Of a stretch of DNA of 64,000 bases, positions 47,113 through 56,010 are shown in pieces (position 1 is the stretch's first letter; each line of letters starts with the position of its first letter). A program made the translations under genes and the position numbers. Below the pieces are notes generated by a model. The model made no database searches. It was given only the letters and a program-made list of their open reading frames with translations, and was not told the origin of the DNA. This DNA is from Opitutia bacterium (GTDB lineage: Bacteria; Verrucomicrobiota; Verrucomicrobiia; Opitutales; Opitutaceae), in the NCBI GenBank assembly GCA_947475065.1, contig CANJLB010000008.1:1-64000 (forward strand). The letters are read 5' to 3'.

Positions 47113-48513
47113 TCACTCCTCGGGCAGCGGCTGATCCTTTGTCTCTGGCAGGAACGGCAGGGCGGCGATGCCGAGCAGCAGCACGAGACTTACCCACAGG
47201 CCGGCGGTGCGGAAGGCCTCGACGTTGCCACCGAGGCTCGCGGTGATCCGGCTGATGGTCCAAGGCGCGGTGGCGGCGATGATGCGTCCGCCATTGTAGC
47301 AGAAGCTCGTGCCGGTGCTCCGCAGGCTCGTCGGGAAAAGCTCGGGCAGGTAAATTGCATACACGCCAAAAACCGAGTATTGCCCAAAGCCCATCACCGG
47401 CAGCATCCAATACATGTCGGTCAGACTCCGCATGAACATAAAGACCAGCCCGGTGGTGAGAAACGACAGCACCAGCGCCACGCCGAACGCGATGCGGCGG
47501 CCCCGCAACTGGGCCAGCTTTGCCAGCGCGAACATCCCGAAAAACCCGCCCGACACCTGCAGCAGCAGCGCGACCGAGCGCTGGTAGGTCACATGGCTGG
47601 CGAGCGCGGCATCCGTGAGGTTGAGCGCCTTGGCCGCCGTCTCCGCGATGTCGCCGACGATCTTGCCCTGAAAATTGCCGATGCCCCACAGGCCGATGAT
47701 GCCCGCGCTGCAGGCGGCGAGGCCAAACCACGCGTTGCCCCGCCAGCGCGGATTGAGCAGCAGCGAGCCGTAAGAGCCAAACTTGATGCCCCGGTTAGCG
47801 CCCTCGGCCCGCGCGCGCACCCATTTCTCGGGCTCCTTCAGTTTCGCCAGCACGAACACGCACAAAAATGCCGGCAGCGCCCCGATGACGAACAGTGCCT
47901 GCCATGGCTTCAGCCCAAACGGCAGCGTGGCCATCGCCCCAATCCCCATGCCGATGAGACCGGCCGAGATGTTGCCAAAGGCCGAGAGCGACTGGAGCAT
48001 TCCGAGTGCGGGCGCGCGTGACTTGTCCGGCACCGAGTCGGCCACCAGCGCGACCGCCAGCCCGAACACGCCGCCGACACCGAGGCCGGTGATGAAACGG
48101 TAGGCGCAAAACGCCTCGAAACTGCCCGCGAGCGCATTCAGCCCCGTGCTCACCGAGTAAAGCAGGATGGTGATGGTCAGGATGCGCGCGCGGCCGAAAC
48201 GGTCGCCCAGCGCGCCGAAGATCAGCCCGCCCACCGCCCAGCCGAGCAGAAATGCCGAGGTCGTAAGCGGGCCGCGCACCGTTGCCGCCTTCTTGGCAAA
48301 GTCCACCATGGCGTCGGCATTGAGCGTGCCGGCGGCCACCATCGCGGCGGCGCGCGCTTTTTCCAAGTCCCCGATCCCGCTGTCCCGCGCGAGATTGAAG
48401 AGCTGCGAATCAAGGCAGTCGAACAGCCACGCGAGCGACGCGATGATGAACACGAACCAGTGCTCGCGGTTGAACGTGCGCCACCAAGGCTGGGAGGGAG
48501 AATCGGGGGGCAT
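47113..48513 (-). CDS. MFS transporter (sugar or metabolite), SV2/sialate-type
   Basis: This 466-aa protein has 12 predicted transmembrane helices and the signature loop LGDRFGRARILTITILLYSV between helices 2 and 3. Other segments are YRFITGLGVGGVFGLAVALV, AFGNISAGLIGMGIGAMATL and GVYAIYLPELFPTSLRSTGT. An insertion after helix 1 (DSGIGDLEKARAAAMVAAGT) faces outside. The substrate cannot be read from sequence; the neighbourhood (Gfo/Idh oxidoreductase, hexuronate-type MFS, GH28, Kdu enzymes) suggests a sugar acid or oligosaccharide from pectin. Start MPPDSPSQPWWRTFNREHWF. Confidence 0.9.
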   Translation of the reverse strand: MPPDSPSQPWWRTFNREHWFVFIIASLAWLFDCLDSQLFNLARDSGIGDLEKARAAAMVAAGTLNADAMVDFAKKAATVRGPLTTSAFLLGWAVGGLIFGALGDRFGRARILTITILLYSVSTGLNALAGSFEAFCAYRFITGLGVGGVFGLAVALVADSVPDKSRAPALGMLQSLSAFGNISAGLIGMGIGAMATLPFGLKPWQALFVIGALPAFLCVFVLAKLKEPEKWVRARAEGANRGIKFGSYGSLLLNPRWRGNAWFGLAACSAGIIGLWGIGNFQGKIVGDIAETAAKALNLTDAALASHVTYQRSVALLLQVSGGFFGMFALAKLAQLRGRRIAFGVALVLSFLTTGLVFMFMRSLTDMYWMLPVMGFGQYSVFGVYAIYLPELFPTSLRSTGTSFCYNGGRIIAATAPWTISRITASLGGNVEAFRTAGLWVSLVLLLGIAALPFLPETKDQPLPEE

Positions 48514-48611
48514 GGGAAAAACGGGAGAAAGGTGAAGGGGCGAAGAAATTTTATCTGGGACTCAGGAAATCAGGTGAAGAGGAACCTGTCTGGCCGGCAG
48601 GGAGGTTCAGA

Positions 48612-48680
48612 GGTAGGGCGGGGCCGCTGGCCTCGCCGCGTCTGCAAAAACCTCGGAGCGGCCAGCAGCCACGCCCTACC
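48612..48680. repeat. Inverted GTAGGGCG repeat
   Basis: GGTAGGGCG (48612-48620) and CGCCCTACC (48672-48680) are exact complements, with inner GGGGCCGCTGGCC against GGAGCGGCCAGCAGCC extending the stem. It is the same module type as at 45.74 kb. A half copy (CACGCCCTAC) lies at 51.25 kb and variants at 57.5 and 62.15 kb. It lies between the MFS and Gfo/Idh genes. Confidence 0.6.
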
Positions 48681-48743
48681 CTCGGAAGGCCCACGGTGGC
48701 TGTGGCGGGTCGGTTCATGATTTCCTGAGTTCCAAATTAAGAT

Positions 48744-49799
48744 TCAGCTCAATTTCACCGGCATCCCGCTGGCGGCGGAAGCATAAAGCGCGCGGACGAG
48801 CGCCACGGCCTTGCGGCCCTCGCGGCCATCCAGCGCCGGCGCGCGGCCGGCGCTGAGCGCGTCCACGAGATCCTGCATCTGCCGCTGGTGGCCGACGAAG
48901 CTGATGGCGTTGGGCGCGCTCGCCCCGGTGCCGAGCGCCGCAGTGTCCTTCGCGGCGCGGATGGCGTCGTCCTCCGGCCGCGCCTCGCGGAAATCCCAGC
49001 GCGCGATGCGGTCGTCCTCCAGCGCGATGGAGCCGTGCTCGCCGCAGATCTCCAGCCGCCGCTGCCAGCCCGGCCACACCGCCGTGCTCGCCGTGATGGA
49101 GCCGAGCGCGCCGTCGGGAAACCGCAGGGTCGCGCTGGCCGTGTCTTCGGACTCGATGCCGGTGTGGACGCGCCGGGTCGAGCGGCAGAACACCTCCGCC
49201 GGCATCCCTGCAAACCATTGCAGCAGATCGAGCCCGTGGATCGCCTGCGCCATGAGCGCGCCGCCGCCGTCCATCGTGAGCGTGCCGCGGGTGCCGGTGT
49301 AGTATCGGGCCGTGCGGTGCCATTTCACGTCGGCGCTCGCCAGCACGAGGCGGCCGAGGCGCCCGGCGGCGAGCGCGGCCTTCACCGTTCGCGCGCCGTC
49401 GCCGAAGCGCCCTTGGAAAATCGGCGCGATGTGGACGTGCGCGGCCTCGGCGGCGCGGAGCATTTCGTCCACCCGCCCGACCGTGATCTCCAGCGGCTTT
49501 TCCACCACGAGATGCTTGCCGGCGCGGATGGCGGCGAGCGCGGGCTCGAGATGCGCTCCCGCCGAGGTCGTGATGCACACGACATCCACGTCGGGCCGCG
49601 CGACTAGCTCGGCGACAGTCGGGCCCGCGAGCGGCACGCCGTGCTTCTGTGCGAAGGCGCGGCCCTTCTCGGCGTCGCGCGTGGCGACGGCGACGAGCTT
49701 TGCGCCGGTGACATGCGCGAGCGCCTGCGCGTGAAAGTCAGCGATCATGCCGAGGCCGACGATGCCAAAGCCAATCGGGCGGGAGGAGGGGGCGGTCAT
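48744..49799 (-). CDS. Gfo/Idh/MocA-family NAD(P)-dependent oxidoreductase
   Basis: This 351-aa protein has an N-terminal Rossmann NAD(P) fold (GFGIVGLGMIADFHAQAL, VDVVCITTSAGAHLEPALAA) and the EKP motif in HLVVEKPLEITVGRVDEML. The C-terminal alpha/beta substrate domain has GTRGTLTMDGGGALMAQAIH, GLDLLQWFAG and FPDGALGSITAST. Family enzymes oxidise or reduce sugars and sugar derivatives. Its position within the pectin/galacturonate cluster suggests a uronate-derived or methylated sugar substrate. Confidence 0.93.
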   Translation of the reverse strand: MTAPSSRPIGFGIVGLGMIADFHAQALAHVTGAKLVAVATRDAEKGRAFAQKHGVPLAGPTVAELVARPDVDVVCITTSAGAHLEPALAAIRAGKHLVVEKPLEITVGRVDEMLRAAEAAHVHIAPIFQGRFGDGARTVKAALAAGRLGRLVLASADVKWHRTARYYTGTRGTLTMDGGGALMAQAIHGLDLLQWFAGMPAEVFCRSTRRVHTGIESEDTASATLRFPDGALGSITASTAVWPGWQRRLEICGEHGSIALEDDRIARWDFREARPEDDAIRAAKDTAALGTGASAPNAISFVGHQRQMQDLVDALSAGRAPALDGREGRKAVALVRALYASAASGMPVKLS

Positions 49800-49868
49800 G
49801 CGGATGAAATGGAAAGCCGGAAGGGGGGACGAGGGCGCACGGCTGATTGCTGGCGGCGGTTCGGACGC

Positions 49869-51152
49869 TTAGGCCGCGTCGAGTTCGGCGGGCGCCAGCT
49901 TGGGCACGAGCAGGTGAATCACGAGCAGTGCGGTGAGGTAGGCGAAGCCTGCGAGGATGAACATCAGGACATAGCTGCCCGTGTGCTGCTTGAGCCAGCC
50001 GGCGCCGAGGTTCATGCAGAAACCGCCCATCGCCCCGAAAAAGCCGCCGATGCCGACGACCGAACCCACCGCCTTGCGGGGAAACATGTCGGAGGTGAGC
50101 GTGAACAGATTGGCCGAAAAGCCCTGGTGCGCCGCTGTGGCGAGGCCGACCAGCAGCACGGCGACCCATTTGTCCGCGACGGTCGGCGCCAGCGCGACCG
50201 GCACGACAGCAATGGCGCAGGCGAGCATGGCCGTTTTGCGCGCGGCGTTGGCGCTCCAGCCCCGCCCCAGCAGGGAGGAGCTGAGCCATCCGCCGGCCAC
50301 CGAGCCGACGTCGGCGAGCAGATAGACCGTGATCATCGGCAGACCGATGCTTTTGATGTCCACCTTGAAAGTGTCGTTCATGAACAGCGGAAACCAGAAG
50401 AGATAAAACCACCAGACCGAGTCAGTGAGGAGTTTGCCCATGGCAAAAGCCCATGTCTGGCGGTGCCCCAGCAGCCGTGACCACGAGATTTTCACCGGAG
50501 TGTCGGCCGGGTCGCTTTCGATGTGGGCCAGTTCCGTTGCCGACAGCTTGGGGTGATCGCGGGGCCGGCGATAGACCGGCCACCACCACGCCAGCCAGAG
50601 CAGGCCGACCACGCCAGTGATCACAAAGGCCCCCTGCCAGCCGAGCCAGCTCAGCGCGATGGCCGGCACCAGCGCCGGGGCGAGGATCGCGCCCACGTTG
50701 GAGCCCGCGTTGAAAATGCCGGTGGCCAGCGCCCGCTCCCGTTTGGGGAACCACTCTGCCACCGTCTTGATCGCGGCGGGGAAGTTGCCCGATTCGCCGA
50801 TGCCGAGTGCAAACCGCGCGGCGGCAAAGCCCCAGACGCTTCCGGCCAGCGCATGGGCGGCGGCGGCCACCGACCATACGGCGAGATAAAGGCTGTAGCC
50901 GAGGCGTGTCCCCACCTTGTCAATCAGCCAGCCCGCGAACAGAAAGCCGATGGCATAGGCCAGGGTGAAGGCCGCGCTGATATAGCCGTATTGCTGATCC
51001 GTCCAGCCGATCTCCGTCCGCAACGTGGGCGCCAGCACGCCGAGCACGGCGCGGTCAACATAGTTGATCGTCGTGGCGAAAAACAACAGGGCGCAGATCA
51101 CCCAGCGGTAATTGCCGATCTTGGCGTTGGAGGAGGTGGCGGGGGAAGTCAT
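49869..51152 (-). CDS. MFS transporter, ExuT-like hexuronate/galacturonate type
   Basis: This 427-aa protein has 12 predicted transmembrane helices. The ACS (anion:cation symporter)-type opening YRWVICALLFFATTINYVDR, then GWTDQQYGYISAAFTLAYAI, GFLFAGWLIDKVGTRLGYSL, RFALGIGESGNFPAAIKTVA and EWFPKRERALATGIFNAGSN matches ExuT/hexuronate transporters closely. It is immediately downstream of the GH28 polygalacturonase gene on the same strand, so galacturonate or oligogalacturonide uptake with H+ is the best guess. The ATG at 51152 (MTSPATSSNAKIGN) is chosen; longer frames are non-coding in character. Confidence 0.9.
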   Translation of the reverse strand: MTSPATSSNAKIGNYRWVICALLFFATTINYVDRAVLGVLAPTLRTEIGWTDQQYGYISAAFTLAYAIGFLFAGWLIDKVGTRLGYSLYLAVWSVAAAAHALAGSVWGFAAARFALGIGESGNFPAAIKTVAEWFPKRERALATGIFNAGSNVGAILAPALVPAIALSWLGWQGAFVITGVVGLLWLAWWWPVYRRPRDHPKLSATELAHIESDPADTPVKISWSRLLGHRQTWAFAMGKLLTDSVWWFYLFWFPLFMNDTFKVDIKSIGLPMITVYLLADVGSVAGGWLSSSLLGRGWSANAARKTAMLACAIAVVPVALAPTVADKWVAVLLVGLATAAHQGFSANLFTLTSDMFPRKAVGSVVGIGGFFGAMGGFCMNLGAGWLKQHTGSYVLMFILAGFAYLTALLVIHLLVPKLAPAELDAA

Positions 51153-51258
51153 CGGGGTGGGGGCGGAAGGGCGAGACTGCGGGGATGATTGGGCGGCTTC
51201 AATGACGGTGTTGTAAAAAACTATATCCTGCGGCGCGCCCGGCGGGCACGCCCTACTT

Positions 51259-52800
51259 TCACGGCTTGGCGGGCAGCGCCGTGCCGCGCGGGAGGAGCGT
51301 GACGTTGGTGAACGTGATGCGGCCCTGGTTCTGTTCCAGCTCGGCCGGCGCCGGACCGGCGAAGACGCTGTCGGCAATGCGGATGTTCTCGATCACCGCC
51401 GTCGCACCGGCCGTCAGGCTGACCAGCCGCGGGATGTCGACCCCCCGGATGCCGGTGACGTTCACGTTGCGCAGCACGGGCACATAGGGGCCGGTCAGCG
51501 AGTTCATGTAGGTGAACTCGATCAGGAACGCCGCGCGGCTGTTCCCCGTGGCGACGCTGCCCACGTCGAGGTTGCGCGCAAAGACGTTCTCGATGATGCC
51601 GCCGCGCACCGGCGTGTTCTTGAAACGCAGGACGGCATTCAGCTGCGTGCTGCTCATCCGGCAGTTCTCGACGAAGACGTTGCGGATGGCCGGCGTGCAT
51701 TCGCTGCCGAGCGTCACGCCGCCGTGGCCGTCCTTCATCACGCAGTCGCGCACGATCACAAATTCGGTCGGCCGGTTCACGCGCCGGCCGTCGTCGTCCT
51801 TGCCGCACTTGATGGCGATGCAGTCGTCGCCGGTGTCAAAGATGCACCCCTCGATGAGCACATAGCGGCACGAGTCGGGGTCGCAGCCGTCGTTGTTGGC
51901 GCCATGGCTGTCGATGCGGAGGTTGCGCACGGTGACATTGGTGCAGAACACCGGGTTGATCTCCCACATTGGGGAGTTGTGGATCGTGAGCCCGTCAATG
52001 AGGATGTTTTTGCACTCATAGGGCACGACGAAGTTGGGCCGCAGGCCTGCGCCCGGCCCCATGAGGCGCTGCTCGACGGGCAGCGTGACATCAATGGTCC
52101 GCCGCGTGCCGGTGGCGCGGCTCCAGGCCGGTGCGCCCCCGCCGTCGAGGGTGCCCCTGCCCGTGACGCCGATGTTCTCCTGCCCGTAGGCATAGATGGG
52201 CGGACAGAAGTTCATGCACTCGACGCCTTCATAGCGGACACGGACGAGCGGGAGGTATTTCTGCACGTCGGTGGAAAATTGCAGCACCGCGCCGTCGTCG
52301 AGGTGCAGGTCCACATTGCTCAGCAGCCGGATCGCGCCGGTGAGAAACGTGCCGTCGGGCACGACCACATGGCCGCCGCCGGCCTCATGGCAGGCGGCGA
52401 TGGCCTTGGCGATGGCTTCGGTGCAGTCGGTTGTGCCGCCGGCCTTCGCCCCGAAATCGGTGATGTAGAAATTCTTGGCAGGAAAAACGGGCGCCTTGAT
52501 GTGCGCGAGGATTTGCGGCACCGCATCCCAGCCCAGCCTGGCTACCTCGGCCGGCGTAATTTCGATCTGGTCGCGCCAATTGGAGAAGGTCATGGCGTTC
52601 AAGCCGAGCCCGGCGAACTCGGCGGGCGTGAGGGCAACACCCGGGGCGATGGCGGCGGGCGGGGGGAAGCTGGCGTCGTTGGTGACGGGAGCCCGCTCGG
52701 CGGCGCGGGCGGGGAGGGAAAGCACGAGCAGTGCGGCGGCCAGGTGCCAGAAGCCGGAAGCCGGAGGACAGAAACCGAAGGACAGAGACTTGGTTTTCAT
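51259..52800 (-). CDS. Exported GH28 polygalacturonase-family glycosidase
   Basis: This 513-aa protein has a signal peptide (FWHLAAALLVLSLPARAAER) and a right-handed beta-helix. It begins KNFYITDFGAKAGGTTDCTE, AIAKAIAACHEAGGGHVVVP and DGTFLTGAIRLLSNVDLHLD. GH28 catalytic motifs are NNDGCDPDSC (from Asn302, Asp304), DTGDDCIAIKCGK (Asp325, Asp326) and DGHGGVTLGSE (His359). It cleaves galacturonan or related pectin chains, probably in exo mode like other Gram-negative periplasmic GH28 enzymes (inference). It has a long ~75-residue region between signal and catalytic domain. It is the depolymerising enzyme of the cluster with KduD and KduI upstream and ExuT downstream. Confidence 0.93.
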   Translation of the reverse strand: MKTKSLSFGFCPPASGFWHLAAALLVLSLPARAAERAPVTNDASFPPPAAIAPGVALTPAEFAGLGLNAMTFSNWRDQIEITPAEVARLGWDAVPQILAHIKAPVFPAKNFYITDFGAKAGGTTDCTEAIAKAIAACHEAGGGHVVVPDGTFLTGAIRLLSNVDLHLDDGAVLQFSTDVQKYLPLVRVRYEGVECMNFCPPIYAYGQENIGVTGRGTLDGGGAPAWSRATGTRRTIDVTLPVEQRLMGPGAGLRPNFVVPYECKNILIDGLTIHNSPMWEINPVFCTNVTVRNLRIDSHGANNDGCDPDSCRYVLIEGCIFDTGDDCIAIKCGKDDDGRRVNRPTEFVIVRDCVMKDGHGGVTLGSECTPAIRNVFVENCRMSSTQLNAVLRFKNTPVRGGIIENVFARNLDVGSVATGNSRAAFLIEFTYMNSLTGPYVPVLRNVNVTGIRGVDIPRLVSLTAGATAVIENIRIADSVFAGPAPAELEQNQGRITFTNVTLLPRGTALPAKP

Positions 52801-52834
52801 GGACGTGCAGGGGTTGAAATTGCTTTGTCAAACT

Positions 52835-53070
52835 TTGGACACAGAGGGCACAGAGCAAAGACAGGAGTTCACAGAGAAAAGGCGGCCGGATTTCCCGCGG
52901 ATTTAGATCCTGTCGCTTCGCTCGGTAGCACGGATGGACGCGGATATGGACTGGATTCATCTGCGACTTTCCGCGTCGCTCGCGGAGGGAATATTATGGG
53001 TTTGAGTTTTGTGGTTTGGGTTTCGCTCTGTGTCCTCCCGCCGGAACTCTGTGTTCTCTGTGACATGGTT
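52835..53070. repeat. Mosaic repeat block upstream of the GH28 gene
   Basis: The block contains GGACACAGAGGGCACAGAGC (52837-52856), TTCACAGAGAAAAG, CTGTCGCTTCGCTCGGTAGC (52909-52928), ACGGATGGACGCGGAT, then on the other side CTCTGTGTCCTC and AACTCTGTGTTCTCTGTGAC (53046-53065). The first and last are complementary versions of the CACAGAG module, so the block is bounded by inverted copies. No gene is supported here. The GH28 promoter must lie within it. Confidence 0.55.
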
Positions 53071-53091
53071 TGATCTGAGCCGGGGTTGGTA

Positions 53092-53859
53092 TCACCGTGC
53101 GAGCCAGCCACCATCAACGGCGAGGATGTGGCCGTGCATGTAGTCTGAGGCGCGCGAGGCGAGAAACACCGTGGCGCCGGCGAGGTCGGCCGCCTCGCCC
53201 CAGCGGCCGGCGGGGATGCGATCGAGGATGGCGCGGTTTCGCGCGGCGTCCTCGCGGAGCGGGCGGGTGTTGTCGGTCGCCATGTAGCCGGGGGCGATGG
53301 CGTTGACGTTGATGCCGTGCGGCGCGAGCTCGTTGGCCATGAGGCGCGTGAGGCCGGCCAGGCCGCTCTTGGCCGCCGTGTAGGAGCCGATGCGGATGCC
53401 CCCCTGAAACGAGAGCAGCGAGGCGATGTGGATGATCTTGCCGCGCCGCTTTTGGGCGAGCCAGGCGCGCACGACCGCCTGACTGAGCCGGAACACGGAG
53501 CCGAGGTTGACCTCCATCACCTCGTCCCAGTCGGCCTGCGTGAACTCGGCAAACTCCCCGCGCCGCACGATGCCGCCGTTGTTGACGAGGATGTCCGGCA
53601 ACGGCAGCCCGTCCCCGAGTACGGCGGCGAGGCGGTCCATCGAGGCGCGGCTGGCCTGGTCGGCGGAGAAAGTGTGGGCCTTGCGCCCGGCGGCTTCGAC
53701 CAGCTTGCGCGTGGCGGCGCAGTCGCCGCGCGCGACGAGGATCACGTCGGCCCCGGCCTGGGCTAGGGCGGCGGCCATCGCCGAGCCGAGCCCGCGGGAT
53801 GCGCCGGTCACGAGGGCGGTCTGGCCATCAAGGCGGAAAGAGTCGAGAATGGAGGGCAT
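53092..53859 (-). CDS. kduD: KduD-type 2-deoxy-D-gluconate / DKII 3-dehydrogenase (SDR)
   Basis: This 255-aa short-chain dehydrogenase has an NAD(P) site TALVTGASRGLGSAMAAALA, then ILVNNGGIVRRGEFAEFTQA and a catalytic triad Ser147-Tyr160-Lys164 (IIHIASLLSF, GSYTAAKSGL). The C-terminal YMHGHILAVDGGWLAR and NVNAIAPGYMATDNTRPLRE match KduD, which interconverts 2,5-diketo-3-deoxygluconate and 2-keto-3-deoxygluconate in pectin breakdown. It lies next to KduI and GH28, which supports the assignment. Confidence 0.9.
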   Translation of the reverse strand: MPSILDSFRLDGQTALVTGASRGLGSAMAAALAQAGADVILVARGDCAATRKLVEAAGRKAHTFSADQASRASMDRLAAVLGDGLPLPDILVNNGGIVRRGEFAEFTQADWDEVMEVNLGSVFRLSQAVVRAWLAQKRRGKIIHIASLLSFQGGIRIGSYTAAKSGLAGLTRLMANELAPHGINVNAIAPGYMATDNTRPLREDAARNRAILDRIPAGRWGEAADLAGATVFLASRASDYMHGHILAVDGGWLAR

Positions 53860-53867
53860 TGATTAGG

Positions 53868-54080
53868 AGTCAGGAGGGAAGGAGACAGGAGTCAGAATTC
53901 CACGGCGCAGTGGGAAGCAGGAAACCAGGAAGCCAGGAATCGGAGGAGGAGGTTTTCACAAGAGGGAACGGAGAGGTGGAATGTGGAATGGGCGGAGAGG
54001 TTGTTCTTGGTGCTTGGTGCTGAGTGCTTGGTTGGCTGACCTCTGGCATCTGGCCACTGGCTTCTGAATTCTGGATTCTT
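53868..54080. repeat. Mosaic repeat block between kduD and kduI
   Basis: It contains AGGAGTCAGGAGGGAAGGAG then ACAGGAGTCAGAATTCC (53869-53903; GGAGACAGGAGTCAGA also at 2808), AGGAAACCAGGAAGCCAGGA, GTGGAATGTGGAATG, and TTCTTGGTGCTTGGTGCTGA (54004-54023) whose complement recurs near 62.32 kb. CTGGCTTCTGAATTCTGGAT also resembles 4.45 kb. It separates two genes expected to be co-expressed. Confidence 0.55.
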
Positions 54081-54093
54081 GCCCGGTTCGTTT

Positions 54094-54924
54094 TCACGCG
54101 AGCGTGCTGAGCGGTGCGGGATCCATGTCGGCATAGTCGAGGTTTTCGCCGCCCATCGCCCAGACGTAACCATAGGTCCCCGTGCCCGCGCCCATGTGGA
54201 TTGACCAGCCGGGCGAGAAGGCGGCCTCGCGGTCGCGCACTATCAGGTGGCGCGTTTCCTGCGGCGCACCCAGGAAGTGGACGACCATCTGGCCGACCGG
54301 CACGTCGAAATAAAGATACACCTCCGAGCGGCGCTCGTGGATGTGCGGCGGCTGCGTGTTCCAGATGCTGCCGGGCGCAAGCGCCGTAAAGCCCATCACG
54401 AGCTGGCAGCTCGGCCCGCGCACGGGCAGGATCATCTGGTGGATGCGGCGTTGGTTGCTCGTCTCCGCCGCGCCCACGTCCTTGGGCGTGGTGTCGGCCA
54501 GCGCGACTTTGCGCGACGGATGCGCCGCATGCGCCGGATAGCTCACCAGGTAAAAGGCCGCCGGGCTCGCCGCGTTGTCCGAGGCAAACGTCACCTCCCG
54601 CGCGCCGCGCCCGACATAGGCAAAATCGCATTTGCCGAGGGCCAACGCCACCCCGTCCACCGTCAGCACGCCGGGGCCGCCGAGGTTGGCGACGCCCACC
54701 TCGCGCCGCTCGCAGAAATGCTCCGCCCGCAGCTCCGGTGGGGCTTCGAGTTTCAACGGTGTGGCCAGCGGCACCGCGCCGCCGATGACCGTGCGGTCCG
54801 CCTCCCATTGGCGCGTCTCGATCCTGCCCGGCACAAACAGCCCTTGGACGAGAAAATCCCGCCGCAGCGCGGCCGTGTCGAGCGAGCGGAATGAGTCAGG
54901 ATGATGCGTGCGGATGAGTTCCAT
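54094..54924 (-). CDS. kduI: 5-dehydro-4-deoxy-D-glucuronate isomerase KduI
   Basis: This 276-aa cupin-fold enzyme converts 5-keto-4-deoxyuronate (from unsaturated galacturonate) to 2,5-diketo-3-deoxygluconate, one step before KduD. The zinc site lies in PPHIHERRSEVYLYFD (His194, His196, Glu201), with a further His in WSIHMGAGTGTYGYVWAMGG. The N-terminal RRDFLVQGLFVPGRIETRQW is also diagnostic. Length matches the family. The ATG at 54924 (MELIRTHHPDSFRSLD) is the family start. It lies upstream of kduD in the same direction; the divergent gene is the truncated autotransporter-like ORF. Confidence 0.95.
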   Translation of the reverse strand: MELIRTHHPDSFRSLDTAALRRDFLVQGLFVPGRIETRQWEADRTVIGGAVPLATPLKLEAPPELRAEHFCERREVGVANLGGPGVLTVDGVALALGKCDFAYVGRGAREVTFASDNAASPAAFYLVSYPAHAAHPSRKVALADTTPKDVGAAETSNQRRIHQMILPVRGPSCQLVMGFTALAPGSIWNTQPPHIHERRSEVYLYFDVPVGQMVVHFLGAPQETRHLIVRDREAAFSPGWSIHMGAGTGTYGYVWAMGGENLDYADMDPAPLSTLA

Positions 54925-55108
54925 GGGGGGGGGAGGGGAGGGAGGGGAGCGAATGCTGAATGCAGAGTTTATGGCCATGCAGTAGGTTTCGAGTGTTTTT
55001 ATTCTACCCGCATGCCGTGAACACCCCATCGCAGACGGAAGACTCGCCGGTTATTCTCCCGTGATGTCTCGGCGTGGTTTTTCTTCACCCCTTTCAGCGA
55101 CATCACCT

Positions 55109-55585
55109 ATGACCATTCGATCCAGCCGCAACTTTGTTCCTTGCCAAACCGACGAAAACGAAATGACCGCCAATTGTTCGTTCTGTCTCTCCGCGTGGAA
55201 GGGCGCGGCGATTTTCTCACGCATCCTCTTGCTTGACCTCGGCCAATTCTGCCCGCCCGCGTCGGCGCAGGTCATCACCTGGAACAACACCGGTGGCACG
55301 ACCGATTTCAACACCGCGACCAACTGGACGGGCAACATCCTGCCCGACATGTCGTCCATCGCGACGTTTGACTCCGTGGCCTCGGTTCAGCCCGAGGTGA
55401 GCGCGGACATTAGCGTCTCCGGGCTCAATTTTTTGACCACGGCCAGCAACGGTTACATTCACTCCCGCATCAATGGCGCAGCCCTGACCCTGCTCTCGAC
55501 GGCCACCGGCGCGACCGGTGCGATCAACGCGGCCATCTCCGTTGTGCAGAAGCTGCACACGCGGCCCAACAACCTCAGCCTCTGA
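55109..55585 (+). pseudogene. Chimeric ORF: autotransporter-like N-terminus joined to a CFA-synthase C-terminal tail
   Basis: This is a 158-codon ORF. After a signal-like region (FSRILLLDLGQFCPPASAQV) it reads ITWNNTGGTTDFNTATNWTG, then ILPDMSSIATFDSVASVQPE and FLTTASNGYIHSRINGAALT, the first strands of an 'autotransporter-associated beta strand repeat' protein. Such proteins are normally 1000 residues or more. Here it stops after ISVVQKLHTRPNNLSL, which aligns with the end of the CFA-type methyltransferase at 33.93 kb (ISVVHTLYTRANNLSL). The DUF1475-DUF2062-DUF1295 copy begins 8 bases later, exactly as after a real CFA gene. A deletion or recombination therefore fused the 5' part of an autotransporter gene to the 3' end of a lost CFA gene. 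Confidence 0.75.
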
Positions 55586-55593
55586 TTTCCTCC

Positions 55594-56010
55594 ATGCTCC
55601 TGCTCCTTCGCGGCCTGTTCCTGTTGGTGATCGCCTCCATGCTGGGCGTGACCAGTTGGGCCAGCCTGCATTGCCCGCTCTTCGTCGTCCCACGCGACGT
55701 GTTCACGCATCCATGGTTCATCGCCACACTCTTCGACGCCTACTGGGCGTTTATCACCTTCGCCGTCTGGGTTCTCTGGAAGGAGCAATCCACCGGCGCA
55801 CGCATTCTCTGGTTCGTTGCCATTATTCTCTGGGGCAACCTCGCCATGTCACTCTATATGCTCAGTGAACTCTTCCGGATCAAATCCAGCGACCAGCTCG
55901 GCGAGGTCTTTGGCGCTCGTCGTCCCGGAAAAATCGCTCTGCCCGCTGTTCTCACCACACTCGGCGTCGTGATCTATTTGCTCAGTGCCCGTTCCCTCTT
56001 CACCGCGTGA
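55594..56010 (+). CDS. DUF1475 membrane protein, second copy
   Basis: This 138-aa paralogue of the protein at 33983 has ASMLGVTSWASLHCPLFVVP, HPWFIATLFDAYWAFITFAV and ARILWFVAIILWGNLAMSLY. It has four hydrophobic segments. The nucleotide composition is lower in GC than the first copy (row 55801 has 30/60, the matching row at 34201 has 38/60), so the second cluster may have a different origin rather than being a recent duplication. It overlaps the next gene (GTGA at 56007). Confidence 0.88.
   Translation: MLLLLRGLFLLVIASMLGVTSWASLHCPLFVVPRDVFTHPWFIATLFDAYWAFITFAVWVLWKEQSTGARILWFVAIILWGNLAMSLYMLSELFRIKSSDQLGEVFGARRPGKIALPAVLTTLGVVIYLLSARSLFTA

Noticed and set aside
46813-48021. The full 402-codon frame as one protein
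   Set aside because: Only the first ~85 residues look real; the rest is antisense to the MFS transporter, so the long form is not called as a single product.
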